Source: WTXA01 sp964415195
GTDB taxonomy: Bacteria; Bacillota; TC1
Direction of reading: 5' to 3'
Assembly: GCA_964415195.1 (NCBI GenBank)
Contig: CAYPYD010000007.1
Location: 17,051-81,050, forward strand
Length of the DNA: 64,000 bases
The position numbers were made by a program, and so were the translations under genes. Below, in pieces: positions 61,455 to 64,000 of this stretch; position 1 is the first letter of the stretch, and every line of letters starts with the position of its first letter. The notes under the pieces were generated by a model. That model was not told where the DNA came from and did no database searches. It worked only from the letters and a program-made list of their open reading frames with translations.

Positions 61455-62306
61455 CTACTCAACATTCTCCAACATTTCTTCTACATAGTTTGGCAGATAG
61501 AAGGATCCTTTATGAAGATTCGTATTATAGTATTTTGTTTTGATATTAAGTGATTTCCACCAATCAGCTTTCAAGTCCTTTATTGGATGATACTTCTTAG
61601 AAGCAAAACCAAACAACCAATGGCCTGATGGATAAGTTGGAATATGAGCCTGATAGACCTTACTTATAGGGAAAGATTCAACTATTCGCTTATGAGCTCT
61701 CTTCATCGCATTAGCATCAGCTTCATAAAATGGACTCTCATGTTGATTGACCATAATTCCATCCTCTTTTAGAGCCTTAAAACAATTACCATAAAACTCC
61801 TTGGTAAAAAGCCCTTCACCAGGACCAAAAGGATCTGTAGAATCAACAATAATCAAATCATACTCATTTTCATATTTGCGAATAAATTTCAAACCATCTT
61901 GATTATATATCTTAAGACGACTATCATCAAAACAACAAGCAGTCTGAGGTAAAAACTCCTTACAAACAGAAATGACCTGTTCATCAATCTCCACCAAATC
62001 AATACTTTCAATACTATTATACTTAACAAGCTCTCTTACTGCACCGCCATCACCTGCGCCAATCACAAGAACCTTACGAATATTAGGATTAACAGCCATA
62101 GGTATATGAGTTATCATTTCATGATAGATGAACTCATCTTTTTCTGTTAACATCATAAGTCCATCAAGAGTTAGAAATCTACCAAACTCAGGAGATTCAA
62201 AAACATCGATTCTTTGAAATTCACTTTGTCCACTATAGAGTTGTTTATCAACCTTTATGGATATTTTAACATTTTCTGTATATTTTTCGCTATACCATAA
62301 TTCCAT
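61455..62306 (-). CDS. speE: Spermidine synthase-like aminopropyltransferase
   Basis: A 283-residue SpeE-family enzyme: EFGRFLTLDGLMMLTEKDEF, YHEMITHIPM, the SAM-type VLVIGAGDGGAVREL, and DSTDPFGPGEGLFTKEFY with the catalytic aspartate. It transfers an aminopropyl group from decarboxylated SAM to putrescine or a similar amine. No SAM decarboxylase (speD) is visible in the window, though it may lie elsewhere. GAGGTGATTTGAA precedes the ATG, 6 bp after the decarboxylase stop. Confidence 0.94.
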   Translation of the reverse strand: MELWYSEKYTENVKISIKVDKQLYSGQSEFQRIDVFESPEFGRFLTLDGLMMLTEKDEFIYHEMITHIPMAVNPNIRKVLVIGAGDGGAVRELVKYNSIESIDLVEIDEQVISVCKEFLPQTACCFDDSRLKIYNQDGLKFIRKYENEYDLIIVDSTDPFGPGEGLFTKEFYGNCFKALKEDGIMVNQHESPFYEADANAMKRAHKRIVESFPISKVYQAHIPTYPSGHWLFGFASKKYHPIKDLKADWWKSLNIKTKYYNTNLHKGSFYLPNYVEEMLENVE

Positions 62307-62312
62307 TTCAAA

Positions 62313-63761
62313 TCACCTCTTCAATACATTCAATTTATTTAAATCCATATCCTCTGAACCTGTTAGTAAACTTCCTTTTTCCTTGGCATAATTAATATAT
62401 TCAATAATTTCTTCAGTTATAAGCTCACCTGGAGCAAGAATTGGAATGCCAGGTGGATAACACATAACAAACTCTCCACAAACATGACCTATACTATCCC
62501 TTAATGGTAATGCAGTCTTTTCCCAATAAAAGGCATCTTGTGGAGACATGATAACCCTTGGACTTAAATATTCATTCTTTAGCATACCAATTTTAGTTCT
62601 CTTGTATTTTCGTCTGATTTCAGCCAAAGCACCAATCAGTCTTTCAATATTCTTATTACTATCACCTACAGAAATATAAGCAAGTATATTCCCCATATCT
62701 CCAAATTCTATTTGAATATCATATTCATCTCTTAAAATATCATAGACTTCAATTCCGGCTAGGCCAATATCGAAGGTATTAATTGATAACTTAGTTATAT
62801 CAAAATCGAATATTGTATCACCATTGATTAATTCCTTGGAGTAAGCATAATAGTCACCGATTTGATTAATTTCTTCTCTTGCATACTCTGTAAGTTCAAT
62901 AACTTTGTTAAAAATTGCAACACCCTTAAGTGCGAGGTTTTTTCTAGCTATATCTAGACTTGACAATAGAAGATATGACCCGCTGGTAGTCTGGGTTAAA
63001 TTGATAATCTGTCTTACATGATTAGGATTAATATTTTTACCGCATAATAGAATGGAACTTTGAGTTAGTGAACCACCTGACTTATGCATACTTACTGAAG
63101 CCATATCAGCTCCTGCTTCCATAGCAGACAAGGGCATGTTTTTACCAAAGTAGAAATGTGTACCATGAGCTTCATCAGCAAGTACGAGCATTCCCTTTTG
63201 ATGAGCAAGTTCAGTTATTTCCTTTATATTAGAACATATTCCATAATAGGTAGGATTATTAATTAGAATAACTTTAGCATCAGAATTTTCTTCTATGGCT
63301 TTTTTCACATCAACGATAGACATTCCTAAGGAAATCCCAAGTCGTTCATCGATTTGGGGATTAATATATATAGGTATAGCACCACATAGAATCATAGCAT
63401 TGATTACGCTTATATGAACATTTCTTGGAAGAATAATTTTATCATCTTTTTTACAGACAGATAATATCATTGCTTGGACAGAGGAGGTAGTACCACCTAC
63501 CATGAAAAAAGCATTGGCAGCTCCAAAAGCTTCCGCTGCTAGTTCTTCAGCTTCTTTAATGACTGATGTAGGATGACAAAGATTATCAAGCGGTTTCATT
63601 GAGTTAACATCCACCGACATGCATTTTTCTCCTAAAAAGTCTAAAAGTTCCTTATTGCCTTTTCCTCTTTTATGTCCTGGGACATCGAAGGGGACTATTC
63701 TCATATTTTTCATTTCATTTAATGCTTCAAATATGGGAGCTTTGTTTTGTCTTTTGTCCAA
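62313..63761 (-). CDS. speA: Orn/Lys/Arg decarboxylase family (SpeA-type)
   Basis: A 482-residue fold I PLP decarboxylase. FFMVGGTTSSVQAMIL, LADEAHGTHFYFG and SMHKSGGSLTQSS (PLP lysine K227) are typical of the Gram-positive biosynthetic branch, whose best-known member is arginine decarboxylase SpeA. Ornithine or lysine cannot be excluded as substrate. GGAGGTG lies 5 nt before the TTG start. It is first in a four-gene polyamine operon and is preceded by a terminator-type hairpin, so it may be controlled by attenuation. Confidence 0.9.
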   Translation of the reverse strand: MDKRQNKAPIFEALNEMKNMRIVPFDVPGHKRGKGNKELLDFLGEKCMSVDVNSMKPLDNLCHPTSVIKEAEELAAEAFGAANAFFMVGGTTSSVQAMILSVCKKDDKIILPRNVHISVINAMILCGAIPIYINPQIDERLGISLGMSIVDVKKAIEENSDAKVILINNPTYYGICSNIKEITELAHQKGMLVLADEAHGTHFYFGKNMPLSAMEAGADMASVSMHKSGGSLTQSSILLCGKNINPNHVRQIINLTQTTSGSYLLLSSLDIARKNLALKGVAIFNKVIELTEYAREEINQIGDYYAYSKELINGDTIFDFDITKLSINTFDIGLAGIEVYDILRDEYDIQIEFGDMGNILAYISVGDSNKNIERLIGALAEIRRKYKRTKIGMLKNEYLSPRVIMSPQDAFYWEKTALPLRDSIGHVCGEFVMCYPPGIPILAPGELITEEIIEYINYAKEKGSLLTGSEDMDLNKLNVLKR

Positions 63762-63777
63762 GTTTTCACCTCCAAAT

Positions 63778-63820
63778 AAAAAAAACTCATGTTATTGCGA
63801 TATTACGCAACACTCATGAG
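63778..63820 (-). terminator. Attenuator-type hairpin in the speA leader
   Basis: On the minus strand CTCATG...TTGCG-loop-CGCAA...CATGAG is followed by eight T residues and then directly by the RBS of speA. A terminator hairpin between promoter and RBS, with no gene in front, indicates control by transcription attenuation. Confidence 0.8.
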
Positions 63821-64000
63821 AATTGTCATTTCACTTATAGAATTTCAGAGTCTATATAGCATTTGAACTACTTTTACTACTCTTATTGACCGTTTCACAA
63901 GTGTGTAGCTTATACACATTTGGTTATGAAGTAACCATCTTATAAAATTTGCGCTCCTAACGCAATCAATAACTTGGCTTTCGCCACGATCGGCAGTTGA
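63821..64000 (-). promoter_or_regulatory. Structured leader region upstream of the polyamine operon
   Basis: Read on the minus strand, the region contains successive small hairpins: TGGCGAAAGCCA (GNRA-like loop), TTGCG-TTAGGAG-CGCAA, GGTTACTTCATAACC and GTGTATAAGCTACAC. The TTGCG/CGCAA arms are the same as in the attenuator, so alternative pairing is possible. I cannot match it to a known riboswitch. The 5' part probably lies beyond the window. Confidence 0.45.

Noticed and set aside
63821..64000. Lysine, SAM, c-di-GMP or T-box riboswitch
   Set aside because: The conserved blocks of these classes, as far as I know them, are not found in the visible part. The region is cut by the window edge, so it is left as an unnamed leader.

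Overview
The window is AT-rich, with strong GGAGG-type ribosome binding sites, frequent GTG/TTG starts and many compact intrinsic terminators. Together with the gene families seen (YlmH-like S4 protein, XRE/ImmA pair, EFR1-type ferredoxin, AlbA_2 protein, DUF3221 and other Firmicutes lipoproteins) this points to a low-GC Gram-positive bacterium, probably an anaerobic member of the Clostridia. No rRNA, tRNA, CRISPR array or insertion sequence was recognised. About 63 protein genes were called, including one with an in-frame stop. Two very short hydrophobic ORFs and two candidate small RNAs lie in the only long gap (15.75-16.59 kb).

Layout. 0-11.4 kb: membrane transporters (YeiH family, CPA2 antiporter), a MerR-family regulator with its classic spacer operator, and a run of small conserved genes (YlmH-like, YbjQ-like, UPF0178, CapA, DUF4870, phosphoesterase, a double FolB-like protein, a CNNM/CorC-type protein). 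11.5-14.9 kb: a polar amino acid ABC transporter operon and an iron-type alcohol dehydrogenase. 14.9-20.6 kb: XRE repressor plus ImmA-like protease, a candidate type I toxin/antisense RNA module, an ATP-grasp gene, a Y-family DNA polymerase and an AlbA_2 ATPase. 20.8-32.8 kb: DUF1003, a beta-CASP nuclease-like protein, a triple rhodanese lipoprotein, an RlmD-like methyltransferase, MFS, a GGDEF-EAL protein, a short SEDS-like membrane protein and a SOUL protein. 33-38.7 kb: a Cache-GGDEF diguanylate cyclase, a flavin-fold oxidase, an ArsC-like protein, an ABC-F ATPase and DUF1697. 38.8-44.7 kb: Ku, LigD, Fe-type superoxide dismutase, an AlkC/AlkD-like repair protein and a sugar dehydrogenase lipoprotein. 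44.8-53.8 kb: a dense series of small stress or accessory genes, including a rifampin ADP-ribosyltransferase. 53.9-58.9 kb: a 1636-residue surface protein. 59-64 kb, minus strand: a polyamine operon (arginine/lysine/ornithine decarboxylase, SpeE, carboxynorspermidine dehydrogenase and decarboxylase) behind a leader with a terminator hairpin.

The most interesting region is 15.7-17.9 kb. A 14-bp palindrome of the form CGAA(A/T)-N4-GTTC(G/A) occurs at the promoters of the XRE-ImmA operon, of the candidate type I toxin, and twice at the promoter of the Y-family polymerase. It resembles the Gram-positive LexA box, but all four copies lack the C normally found at position 5. This suggests a local DNA-damage regulon run either by LexA or by the XRE/ImmA pair, in the way DdrO/IrrE works in Deinococcus. 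The putative toxin gene also has a convergent antisense promoter with perfect consensus elements, and an inverted repeat that would let the 5' and 3' ends of the toxin mRNA pair.

Other points worth checking are the in-frame TGA in the gene at 4390-4800, the structured leader of the polyamine operon, the repeat at 20.4 kb that is read in two frames, and the sharp split in synonymous codon choice (G/T-ending against A/C-ending) between co-directional genes.
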